Below, piece after piece: positions 1-5,151 of a stretch of 5,151 nucleotides of DNA (within the stretch, counting starts at the first letter, position 1; every line of letters begins with the position of its first letter). The stretch is taken from positions 1 to 5,151 of the forward strand of contig JAITGR010000160.1 in assembly GCA_031280455.1 (NCBI GenBank). Reading direction: 5' to 3'. The stretch is from Spirochaetaceae bacterium. GTDB taxonomy: Bacteria > Spirochaetota > Spirochaetia > Treponematales > Breznakiellaceae. Both the position numbers and the translations under genes were made by a program. The notes under the pieces were generated by a model. The model had not been told where the DNA came from, did no database searches, and saw nothing but the letters and a program-made list of their open reading frames with translations.

Positions 1-459
1 ACAAAGTGGGGGCCGGTCGATACCAGCCACGTCTTGTTTATCGGGGCGGGCGCGTTTAGCATCAGCAAGCCGTCCGACCTTATCCCCGAATTGCAGGGGC
101 GTTTTCCGCTGCGTGTCGAATTGGATTCGCTTGGCAAGGACGATTTTTTGCGTATCCTTACCGAGCCGAAAAATTCGCTTACGCGGCAGTACACGGATTT
201 GCTGCAAACTGAAGGAGTGGAGATTGAATTTACGCCGGAAGCGGTGCGCCGTCTTGCCGAAATAGCCGCCGATGTCAACACGCGGCTGGAAAACATCGGC
301 GCGCGCCGTCTGCACACGATTATGGAAACACTGCTGGAAAATATTTCGTTTGACGCGCCGGATATTGCGCCGGTAAAAATAACGGTAACGCCGGATTTTG
401 TCGACGAGCGGCTTAAAGACATTGCCGAAGACCAGGATTTGGGGCGGTATATACTGTAA
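1..459 (+). CDS. hslU: ATP-dependent protease ATPase subunit HslU (ClpY), 3' part
   Basis: HslU is the AAA+ unfoldase that feeds proteins into the HslV peptidase in the cytoplasm. The gene is cut by the window edge: the 152 C-terminal residues are visible in frame from base 1, and the Walker A/B motifs lie outside. What is seen matches the end of the family closely: the core strand [10 protein letters not shown] (visible residues 10-19), then [12 protein letters not shown] and FPLRVEL (23-41), which contains the conserved arginine-finger region. Next come the small-domain motif ILTEPKNSL and the sensor-2 segment NIGARRLHT (98-106). The C-terminal LGRYIL corresponds to the conserved tail that docks into HslV, so the 3' end is intact. 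hslV usually lies just upstream and would be expected outside the window. The next gene starts 17 nt after the stop with no visible terminator, which suggests co-transcription. Confidence 0.97.
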   Translation, partial: TKWGPVDTSHVLFIGAGAFSISKPSDLIPELQGRFPLRVELDSLGKDDFLRILTEPKNSLTRQYTDLLQTEGVEIEFTPEAVRRLAEIAADVNTRLENIGARRLHTIMETLLENISFDAPDIAPVKITVTPDFVDERLKDIAEDQDLGRYIL

Positions 460-476
460 GCCCGGGTCTTTTCCAA

Positions 477-899
477 ATGTATTTTGATGTGGCAAAAGAA
501 TGGACTATCATCCGGCCGCCTTCGTGCCGGAACGCGGCGTTGCTGCTGGCGGAGTGCATCTGCCTCTTGCGGGAACGTCATTTTCAACCTGGCAAGCTGC
601 CGCCCGTTCTTGACATGGACAGCCCGTCGCCGGACGACCACGTAATTATCATCAACTGCGACGAGGGTTCCCGCAAAAAGAGTTACTCGTGGCGCGCCGG
701 GGAAAGCCGTCTGGAAATATACGGCCACGCGGTCGAGTCGGTTGACTGCGCGGCGGGCGATTTTCTTGACGCGCTGGGTGTCGCGCGGGCGGAAGACGGC
801 GGCTACACGCTGCCTGCCGGCGAAGGCGGCGGAAAGTACCGGCTTGCGCGGACGCACGCCTACCGGCAGGAGGGACACGCCGCGCAGGGCGGGATTTAA
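477..899 (+). CDS. Conserved-looking small protein of unknown function
   Basis: This is a 140-residue protein that I do not recognise with certainty. It has no signal peptide and no clear membrane segment. It has an alpha/beta look: a helix around residues 18-34 (NAALLLAECICLLRER), a hydrophobic strand VIIIN (56-60), then SYSWRAGESRLEIYG (69-83) and a helix ending in GDFLDALGV (94-102). The pattern of a helix, a strand, a 'self-consistent' SW/I-strand and a final helix with FLDALG resembles the accessory N-terminal domain that precedes the barrel in GH20/GH67-type glycosidases, but no catalytic domain follows. That comparison is from memory of the fold pattern only. ATG at 477 is the only good start: the upstream frame is open back into hslU but has no ATG, GTG or TTG close by. 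No Shine-Dalgarno sequence is obvious, so translational coupling to hslU is plausible. The stop overlaps the ribosome-binding site of the next gene. Confidence 0.7.
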   Translation: MYFDVAKEWTIIRPPSCRNAALLLAECICLLRERHFQPGKLPPVLDMDSPSPDDHVIIINCDEGSRKKSYSWRAGESRLEIYGHAVESVDCAAGDFLDALGVARAEDGGYTLPAGEGGGKYRLARTHAYRQEGHAAQGGI

Positions 900-904
900 G
901 GAGA
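898..904 (+). promoter_or_regulatory. Ribosome-binding site of the ABC ATPase gene
   Basis: AAGGAGA lies 5 nt before ATG 910. It fixes that start over the much longer reading frame that is open back to 742. It overlaps the TAA stop (897-899) of the preceding gene, so the two are probably translationally coupled. Confidence 0.85.
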
Positions 905-909
905 ATTGT

Positions 910-1644
910 ATGGCAAAAAAACTGGTTGTAGAAAACCTGTATAAAACATTCAACACGTTTGAGGCGCTGAACGGCGTCAGCATGGAAGCGGAAGAAGGCG
1001 ACGTAATTGCCGTTATCGGCCCGTCGGGGTCGGGGAAGTCCACATTCCTGCGTTGTTTGAACATGCTGGAAACGCCGACATCGGGGCGCATTTTTGTAAA
1101 CGGTGTCGAGCTTACCTCGCCTGAAAGCAACATCGACCACGAACGGCGCAAAATCGGCATGGTGTTTCAGCAGTTCAACCTGTTCCCGCACCTGACGGTG
1201 CAGCGCAACATAGCCCTGGCACCGGTCGACCTCAACCTGCTGCACAAGCAGGAGGCCGAAGCGCGCGCTATGGCGCTGCTTAAACGGGTAGGGCTGGCGG
1301 ACAAGGCGAACAACTACCCGCGCCAGCTTTCTGGCGGGCAGCAGCAGCGGGTGGCTATTGCCCGCGCGCTGGCCATGGAGCCGTCGCTGATTCTTTTTGA
1401 CGAGCCGACCAGCGCGCTCGACCCGGAGATGATCAACGAGGTGCTGCACGTTATCCGCGACCTGGCGCACAGCGGCATGACGATGATAATTGTTACGCAC
1501 GAAATGAATTTTGCCCGCGATATTGCCAACAAAGTCATTGTGCTGGAAAACGGGGTCATTCTTGAACAGGGGCCGCCGGAGCAGATTTTTCAGGCGCCCC
1601 GCGAAGCGCGGACAAAGCAGTTTTTAAGTCTGGTTATAAAATAG
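910..1644 (+). CDS. Polar amino-acid ABC transporter ATP-binding protein (GlnQ/HisP family)
   Basis: This is the 244-residue cytoplasmic ATPase that powers uptake of a polar amino acid such as glutamine, arginine, histidine or cystine. All nucleotide-binding motifs are present: Walker [10 protein letters not shown] (37-45), Q-loop [10 protein letters not shown] (85-94), signature LSGGQQQR (140-147), Walker B LILFDEP (160-166), D-loop SALDPEM (168-174) and the switch histidine in VTHEM (195-199). The segment [16 protein letters not shown] and the text after Walker B are typical of the polar amino-acid uptake family, and the length is the usual 240-250 residues. The substrate cannot be read from the ATPase. 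No permease or binding-protein gene is beside it; the neighbours are an unknown protein and a FliL-like protein. It must therefore work with partners encoded elsewhere, or serve a non-standard role. The start is set by a strong ribosome-binding site. Confidence 0.95.
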   Translation: MAKKLVVENLYKTFNTFEALNGVSMEAEEGDVIAVIGPSGSGKSTFLRCLNMLETPTSGRIFVNGVELTSPESNIDHERRKIGMVFQQFNLFPHLTVQRNIALAPVDLNLLHKQEAEARAMALLKRVGLADKANNYPRQLSGGQQQRVAIARALAMEPSLILFDEPTSALDPEMINEVLHVIRDLAHSGMTMIIVTHEMNFARDIANKVIVLENGVILEQGPPEQIFQAPREARTKQFLSLVIK

Positions 1645-1669
1645 TGTCCTTCCCGCCCCACCGCTGCCT

Positions 1670-2167
1670 ATGAAAAACCGTCTGCTTCACGGCAGCGCCC
1701 TCAACCGCGTCCTGGCCGCCGTTTTGTGCGCCCTGCTCGCGGGTATTGCCGCCGTCAGCGCCTGGAAGCTCCGCCCGCGGCCAGCCGAGTCTGCCGGCCT
1801 TGCCGGTGCCGGTGCTGGCGAGGCCGCTGCCGGCGGTGCGCCTGCCGGCGACGTGCGTATCTGGACAGGCATTGGCCGCCTTCGCTGCCCGCTCAAACCG
1901 GCGCGCGGCGCGGTAGCCGCGACGGCCGTTTTGTCGGTCGCCTTTCCCTACGACTATGCCGACAGCGCGTTTACCGCGGAGCTCGCCCGCAACAACGTGC
2001 GCTTCAGGGCGGAAACGGCGGCTTTTTTTGCCACGCTGGAGCGCGCATCGCCGCTGCTTCTCGACGAGGGCGCGCTCAAACAGGCGCTGCTGGAGCGTTT
2101 CAACAGGCTGCTTCAGTTGGGGGCCATAGAGCAGCTGTTCTTTCCCGATTTTATGCTTATCGAATAG
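1670..2167 (+). CDS. Membrane-anchored FliL-like protein
   Basis: This 165-residue protein has a short basic N-terminus, one hydrophobic segment (about 12-31, LNRVLAAVLCALLAGIAAVSAW) and an Ala/Gly/Pro-rich linker (37-60). A C-terminal domain on the outer face of the membrane follows (about 62-165). The domain has a strand (AVAATAVLSVAFPYD, 81-95) and two helices ending in LKQALLERFNRLLQLG (136-151), then a final strand AIEQLFFPDFMLIE. The last part follows the FliL family plan: an amphipathic helix, then a strand ending in F-x-D/E-F-x-x-x. FliL sits at the flagellar basal body near the stators. That assignment is an inference from layout, since overall identity looks low and no other flagellar gene is adjacent. 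The ATG lies 25 nt after the ABC gene without a clear Shine-Dalgarno sequence. Composition is very GC-rich in the linker. The gene converges on livH with a 17-nt gap. Confidence 0.6.
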   Translation: MKNRLLHGSALNRVLAAVLCALLAGIAAVSAWKLRPRPAESAGLAGAGAGEAAAGGAPAGDVRIWTGIGRLRCPLKPARGAVAATAVLSVAFPYDYADSAFTAELARNNVRFRAETAAFFATLERASPLLLDEGALKQALLERFNRLLQLGAIEQLFFPDFMLIE

Positions 2168-2184
2168 CCTTCATGCTGAAGTTA

Positions 2185-3072
2185 CTACACTTTCACTTTG
2201 GCTTTTGCGCCCATAATGCCGGTAGGTTTGACCAGCAGGATGATGATGAGGATAGAAAACGATATGGCGTCGGCGTATTGCGAATTGATGCTTTTGGTGA
2301 ATGTCTCTGCCAGGCCGAGGAGTATGCCGCCGAGCATGGCGCCGGGGATGGAGCCGATGCCGCCGAATACTGCCGCGACAAAGGCTTTGAGCCCCGGCAT
2401 GGTTCCCATGGTTGGCGAAATTTGCGGGTATGCGAACGCGAACAGGATGCCGCCGGCTGCCGCCAGTATCGAGCCGAGCGCAAACGTAAACGAGATTGTC
2501 GCGTCAACGGAGATTCCCATGAGGCTGGCCGCCTGCATGTCAAAGGAAACCGCGCGCATCGCTTTTCCGCGTTTTGTGTGGTTGACGATGTAGTTGAGCG
2601 CGACCATAAGCAGGGCGGAGGTGATGATTACTATCAACTGAATGTTGGAGATAGAAAAATTCGCTATGGTTATGGTGTGGATGTCTGGCCGCGGGAACTG
2701 GCGGGGGTTGGGGCCGATGAACGGGAGGAGGCGCGCGGCGTTCTGTAAAATAAGCGAAACGGCTATGGCGGTAATGAGCGCGTTAAGGCGGGGCGCGCCG
2801 CGCAGGGGGCGGTAGGCAAAGCGTTCTATGCCGGCACCAAGGCAGGCGCAGACGGTCATGGCAAACAAAAATGCCGCGACTATGCCGGCCGGTGTTACGC
2901 CAAAGCGGTTGAGTACGTAAAACGCCGCATACGCGCCGGCCATGAGGATGTCGCCGTGGGCAAAGTTTATCAGTAACACAATGCCGTATACCATGGTATA
3001 TCCCAGCGCAATCAGGGCGTAAATGCTTCCCAAAGAAAGGCCGTTTATCAACTGCTGAAAAAACATTCCCAT
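2185..3072 (-). CDS. livH: Branched-chain amino-acid ABC transporter permease, LivH type
   Basis: This is an inner-membrane permease of 295 residues. In the Liv system LivH pairs with LivM, the ATPases LivG and LivF, and a periplasmic binding protein to import leucine, isoleucine and valine or related compounds. The N-terminus FFQQLINGLSLGSIYALIALGYTMVYG (4-30) and NFAHGDILMAGAY (36-48) are hallmark LivH text. They are followed by ERFAYRPLRG (83-92), the cytoplasmic loop RGKAMRAVSFDMQAASLMGI (168-187), which contacts the ATPase, and KAFVAAVFGGIGSIPGAMLGG (229-249). About eight hydrophobic segments are visible. The frame is open to 3174, but the extra 34 residues are charged, Cys-rich and run through an inverted repeat. 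The family N-terminus therefore favours ATG at 3072 (or 3066, two residues later). Neither has a Shine-Dalgarno sequence. No livM, livG, livF or binding protein is in the window. Confidence 0.95.
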   Translation of the reverse strand: MGMFFQQLINGLSLGSIYALIALGYTMVYGIVLLINFAHGDILMAGAYAAFYVLNRFGVTPAGIVAAFLFAMTVCACLGAGIERFAYRPLRGAPRLNALITAIAVSLILQNAARLLPFIGPNPRQFPRPDIHTITIANFSISNIQLIVIITSALLMVALNYIVNHTKRGKAMRAVSFDMQAASLMGISVDATISFTFALGSILAAAGGILFAFAYPQISPTMGTMPGLKAFVAAVFGGIGSIPGAMLGGILLGLAETFTKSINSQYADAISFSILIIILLVKPTGIMGAKAKVKV

Positions 3073-3078
3073 ACGGCT

Positions 3079-3107
3079 AGTGTATCCGCATGGAGGGCGT
3101 TTGCCAA
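3079..3107 (-). promoter_or_regulatory. Candidate sigma-70 promoter for livH
   Basis: On the minus strand, TTGGCA (3107-3102) and TACACT (3084-3079) are separated by 17 nt. They match the -35 and -10 consensus at 5/6 and 4/6 positions. Transcription would start about at 3072, which is the A of the proposed ATG, so the message could be leaderless. This rests on motif matching only. Confidence 0.35.
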
Positions 3108-3138
3108 GGCCGCATCTGTTGCCGGCAGCAATTCCGAA

Positions 3139-3175
3139 TTTGAGCGCGGTCTGCCTGCGGCAGACCGCGCTCAAA
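3139..3175. repeat. Perfect 17-bp inverted repeat with 3-nt loop
   Basis: The left arm 3139-3155 (core GAGCGCGGTCTGCC) and right arm 3159-3175 are exact reverse complements around TGC. The stem is very stable, but neither strand has a run of T after it; the A-run lies on the 3' side of the plus strand. It therefore does not look like an intrinsic terminator. It sits between the two divergent promoters of livH and the ferredoxin gene. It could be a dispersed REP-like palindrome, an element end or a regulator site. Confidence 0.85.
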
Positions 3176-3198
3176 AAGCTGAAGAGCGAAACGGCAAC

Positions 3199-3227
3199 TG
3201 GACATGGCCGCGCTTCTGCGCCATACT
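3199..3227 (+). promoter_or_regulatory. Candidate sigma-70 promoter for the ferredoxin gene
   Basis: TGGACA (3199-3204) and CATACT (3222-3227) are 17 nt apart and match the -35 and -10 consensus at 5/6 and 4/6 positions. They would give a leader of about 60 nt before ATG 3295. The call is tentative and rests on motif matching only. Confidence 0.3.
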
Positions 3228-3280
3228 GAAACTGCGGCGCGGGTGGCTTTTGTGGCCGATATTAGGCCTGCTTCGCGTTT

Positions 3281-3286
3281 TGGAGG
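3281..3286 (+). promoter_or_regulatory. Ribosome-binding site of the ferredoxin gene
   Basis: TGGAGG lies 8 nt before ATG 3295. It decides that start over in-frame upstream codons reaching back to 3250, whose extra residues are not ferredoxin-like. Confidence 0.85.
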
Positions 3287-3294
3287 AATTCGGT

Positions 3295-3699
3295 ATGAAA
3301 AAACTTGCGGTGAATGATCTTGATGCGTGTATGAACTGCCTTACGTGCGAAAATGCGTGCGCGCTGGCGTTTTACAAAAATAAAAGCCCGTTTGAAGAAA
3401 ATCTGGCGAGTATTCGCGTTACGACTAAAGACGGCAAACTTAAAATCGCGGTCTGTGTCCAGTGCGGAAAGTGTGCCAAGACGTGCGAATCCGGCGCGAT
3501 TTCGCAGAACAAGGCCGGTGTGTACTCGATTGACAAGGCCAAGTGTACCAACTGCGGCAAGTGTGTCGAAGCGTGTCCTTTCAAGGTTATGGTCCATGCC
3601 AAGGATGCCGCCGCGCCCAGCAAGTGTATTGCGTGCGGCATTTGCGCCAAGGCCTGCCCGCAAAACGTACTCGGCGTTAAAACAGACCAGGCCGCGTAG
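3295..3699 (+). CDS. Ferredoxin-like electron carrier with four 4Fe-4S motifs
   Basis: This is a 134-residue cytoplasmic protein with 16 cysteines. They are arranged as four complete CxxCxxCxxxC motifs: C12-C15-C18-C22, C54-C57-C60-C64, C84-C87-C90-C94 and C111-C114-C117-C121. Each can bind one [4Fe-4S] cluster, so four clusters are expected. The first motif (CMNCLTCENAC) and second lack the usual following Pro, while the third and fourth have it (CP). There is no twin-arginine or other signal peptide and no membrane segment. This plan matches the soluble iron-sulfur subunits of the HycB/CooF/HydN type. Those pass electrons between ferredoxin pools and enzymes such as hydrogenases, formate or CO dehydrogenase, or tungsten aldehyde oxidoreductases. 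Which partner applies here cannot be told, because no such enzyme is in the window. The gene appears monocistronic, with its own promoter candidate and a hairpin after it. It fits an anaerobic lifestyle. Confidence 0.93.
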   Translation: MKKLAVNDLDACMNCLTCENACALAFYKNKSPFEENLASIRVTTKDGKLKIAVCVQCGKCAKTCESGAISQNKAGVYSIDKAKCTNCGKCVEACPFKVMVHAKDAAAPSKCIACGICAKACPQNVLGVKTDQAA

Positions 3700-3731
3700 G
3701 TCAGCGGCTGCGTAACCCGTCTGCGTACTTC

Positions 3732-3766
3732 CCCGCGCCACCCGCCCGCCCTGGGGTGTGCGCGGG
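3732..3766 (+). other. GC-rich hairpin between the ferredoxin and ATPase genes
   Basis: CCCGCGC (3732-3738) pairs with GCGCGGG (3760-3766). After a one-base bulge, CACCC (3739-3743) pairs with GGGTG (3754-3758), leaving a loop of about 10 nt. No T-run follows, so it is not a standard intrinsic terminator. It could slow transcription, protect the ferredoxin mRNA 3' end or be incidental in this GC-rich gap. Confidence 0.4.
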
Positions 3767-3810
3767 TACCGGTTGATACGGCAGGGAGAATTGCCGATAA
3801 TAAGAGCAAT

Positions 3811-4947
3811 ATGCGGACAATACCGGTAGCAAGCGGAAAGGGAGGGGTGGGAAAATCGCTCGTAGCGGCGAATCTCGCGGTGGCATTTGCCCAGGCGGGT
3901 AAGCGTGTCGTGCTCGCCGACCTCGACCTTGGCGCGTCGAATCTTCACCTTATCATAGGGCATCACAAAACAGACAAAACTATCGGCGACTTCCTGGCCG
4001 ACACCAAAAGCGACTTTAGCCAGATAGTATGCCAGACGGACATTCCCAACTTGCGCTTTATCGCCGGCGACGCCGAACTGCCTGGCACCGCCAACCTCAA
4101 AGTAACCCAGCGCAACGCTCTGACTCGCCGCCTCCTCGCGCTGGATACCGACTACCTTATCATGGATTTAGGCGCCGGTACGCACCAGTCCATACTGGAT
4201 TTTTTTCTCGCGTCCGGCAAGGGTATCATCGTCAGCAGTCCCGCCGTAACCGCGACGCTCAACGCTTACGTTTTCCTTAAAAACGCCGTTTTCAGGCTCA
4301 TGTACAACTCGTTTAGCAAAGGAAGCGCCGCCTACGAGTACCTGGAGAAACTTCGCAAACAAGGCTCCGGTCTTAAAATGCTGTACTTGCCAAAAATGCT
4401 GGAAGAAATTGAAAAAATAGACGAAAAATCGTACGGCAAATTCAAGCTGCTCTCGGGCCGCTTCCACCCGCAACTTGTACTCAACATGCTGGACGACCCT
4501 AAAGACGCCGATGTCGCCATGAAAATCCGCCGCTCCTGCGAGGCATACCTGGGTGTCCGCCTGGAACACCTGGGCGTGATATACCGCGACAACCTGCAAG
4601 ACATCAGTCTTGCCTCGCGGCTGCCTATCACGATATACAAGCCGCAATCGGTACTATCGCAAGCCGTATACCGCATTGCCGACAAAATCATGCAAGACAG
4701 CGAAAACGACATATCGCTGCAAGGCAAAATCGACGAAAGTTTTGAAGAGGCCGCCGTTGAGGCCGAAATGGATTTTGAAAGCAAAAAAGAGTACATAGGC
4801 GAACTGCTGCACTCCAACATTCTCACTCACGGCGACCTTGTTGAAACGGTTAAAATACAGCAACTGGAAATTGCCAAAATCCGCAAAGAAAACAATCTGC
4901 TCAAAAGTAAATTGAGCCGCGCGATTACGCAGGGGTTTAAGGCGTAA
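3811..4947 (+). CDS. MinD/FlhG-like P-loop ATPase with coiled-coil tail
   Basis: This is a 378-residue ATPase of the ParA/MinD superfamily, members of which position or count cellular structures. The deviant Walker A is SGKGGVGKS (8-16) with both signature lysines (K10, K15). The A' motif is VLADLDLGASNLHL (34-47), and switch II is LIMDLGAGTH (116-125). The A' and switch II text with the bound LGAGTHQ is closest to the FlhG/FleN branch, which controls flagellar number and place. Two departures from ordinary MinD are seen. One is a helical insertion at about 160-218, rich in Lys and Glu. The other is a C-terminal extension after about 295, with an acidic stretch (308-326) and a predicted coiled coil (about 344-370). 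I recall this architecture from treponemes. ATG 3811 gives the family N-terminus directly, with a weak AAGAG four bases upstream. No FlhF or other flagellar gene is adjacent, so the flagellar role is an inference. Confidence 0.9.
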   Translation: MRTIPVASGKGGVGKSLVAANLAVAFAQAGKRVVLADLDLGASNLHLIIGHHKTDKTIGDFLADTKSDFSQIVCQTDIPNLRFIAGDAELPGTANLKVTQRNALTRRLLALDTDYLIMDLGAGTHQSILDFFLASGKGIIVSSPAVTATLNAYVFLKNAVFRLMYNSFSKGSAAYEYLEKLRKQGSGLKMLYLPKMLEEIEKIDEKSYGKFKLLSGRFHPQLVLNMLDDPKDADVAMKIRRSCEAYLGVRLEHLGVIYRDNLQDISLASRLPITIYKPQSVLSQAVYRIADKIMQDSENDISLQGKIDESFEEAAVEAEMDFESKKEYIGELLHSNILTHGDLVETVKIQQLEIAKIRKENNLLKSKLSRAITQGFKA

Positions 4948-4978
4948 TTCGGGGCCGGGGTCTAGGAAAGCGCTGATT

Positions 4979-5056
4979 GCGCCATCCATGGCGAGCGCCA
5001 TACATGGCGAGCGCCATACATGGCGGCGCCATACATGGCGGCGCCATACATGGCGA
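4979..5056. repeat. Five tandem copies of a short palindrome
   Basis: The units start at 4979, 4995, 5011, 5026 and 5041. Each contains the palindrome CGCCATNNATGGCG (6-bp arms, centre CC in the first unit and AC in the other four). Spacing is 16, 16, 15 and 15 nt; the two longer units carry an extra A. The identity of copies 2-5 points to recent expansion by slippage. An open minus-strand frame crosses the array (Met-Ala-Pro-Pro-Cys repeats), but it is a by-product of the repeat. Confidence 0.93.
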
Positions 5057-5129
5057 AACCACGGAAGGCACGGAAACCACGCGGAAAGAGACCAAAATTC
5101 CGTGTCCTTTCCGCGTTTTTCCGTGGTTT
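5056..5129. repeat. Compound inverted repeat built from CACGGAA-like words
   Basis: The outer arms 5056-5066 (AAACCACGGAA) and 5119-5129 are exact reverse complements over 11 bp. The inner arms 5079-5088 (ACGCGGAAAG) and 5107-5116 pair over 10 bp, around an 18-nt loop. A third pair, CACGGAA 5069-5075 with TTCCGTG 5098-5104, is also exact but would cross the inner stem, so it is an alternative fold. The element is followed by TTTGTTTT (5127-5134), so it could also end transcription of the ATPase gene. Similar CACGGAA-rich palindromes occur between genes in many bacteria, which suggests a mobile or dispersed repeat; that comparison is from memory. Confidence 0.8.
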
Positions 5130-5151
5130 GTTTTACGCGGCACGCTTTAAT

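Noticed and set aside
742..909. N-terminal extension of the ABC ATPase
   Set aside because: It overlaps the preceding gene in another frame and would ignore the strong ribosome-binding site just before ATG 910.
652..1500. Long minus-strand open frame opposite the unknown gene and the ABC ATPase
   Set aside because: It is antisense to an unmistakable ABC ATPase, and its composition (His/Arg-rich) is typical of a shadow frame.
2169..2181. Short hairpin CTTCA-TGC-TGAAG between the convergent genes
   Set aside because: A 5-bp AT-containing stem with no T-run on either side is too weak to call a terminator.
1726..2748. Long plus-strand open frame over the FliL-like gene and livH
   Set aside because: It is Arg/Cys-rich shadow coding caused by high GC content, and it crosses two well-supported genes in other frames.
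3073..3174. 34-residue N-terminal extension of LivH
   Set aside because: The frame is open, but the residues are Cys- and Arg-rich, run through the inverted repeat and do not match the LivH N-terminus, which begins at the Met encoded at 3072 or 3066.
4979..5056. CRISPR array
   Set aside because: Units are 15-16 nt and contiguous, with no unique spacers, and no cas gene is present.
4937..5143. Minus-strand frame with Met-Ala-Pro-Pro-Cys repeats
   Set aside because: The amino-acid repeats are only the translation of the tandem palindromes. No ribosome-binding site or other protein character is seen.

Overview
The window is about 5.2 kb of GC-rich bacterial chromosome. It most likely comes from a spirochaete of the Treponema group. 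The main reason is the 378-residue MinD/FlhG-like ATPase, whose architecture I recognise from treponemes: a long insertion after the second half of the P-loop core and a coiled-coil tail. A FliL-like protein and HslU are compatible with that. I do not name a species. No tRNA, rRNA, CRISPR, transposase or integrase is visible, and no gene-free stretch exceeds 300 bases.

Layout, left to right. (1) Positions 1-2167 hold four tightly packed plus-strand genes that look like one transcription unit, with gaps of 17, 10 and 25 nt. They are the 3' end of hslU (protease-unfoldase ATPase), a small unrecognised protein, a polar amino-acid ABC transporter ATPase (GlnQ/HisP type) and a short membrane-anchored FliL-like protein. 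(2) A LivH-type branched-chain amino-acid permease lies on the minus strand at 2185-3072, convergent with the FliL-like gene and only 17 nt from it. (3) A 222-nt divergent intergenic region follows. It has a promoter candidate for each side and a perfect 17-bp inverted repeat between them. (4) A ferredoxin-like protein with four regular 4Fe-4S motifs is at 3295-3699. (5) A GC-rich hairpin lies in the next gap, then the MinD/FlhG-like ATPase at 3811-4947. (6) The last 204 nt contain no gene. They hold five tandem copies of a 14-nt palindrome, directly joined to a larger compound inverted repeat built from CACGGAA-like words.

How the genes fit together: HslU belongs with HslV in ATP-dependent proteolysis. 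The ABC ATPase and LivH are single parts of two different amino-acid transporters whose partners are not in the window. The FliL-like protein and the FlhG-like ATPase both hint at flagellar functions but are not next to other flagellar genes. The ferredoxin has no visible redox partner. This is a patchwork of housekeeping genes. I see no convincing new multi-gene system. The most unusual content is non-coding: the repeat block at the right end and the isolated palindrome at 3139-3175.
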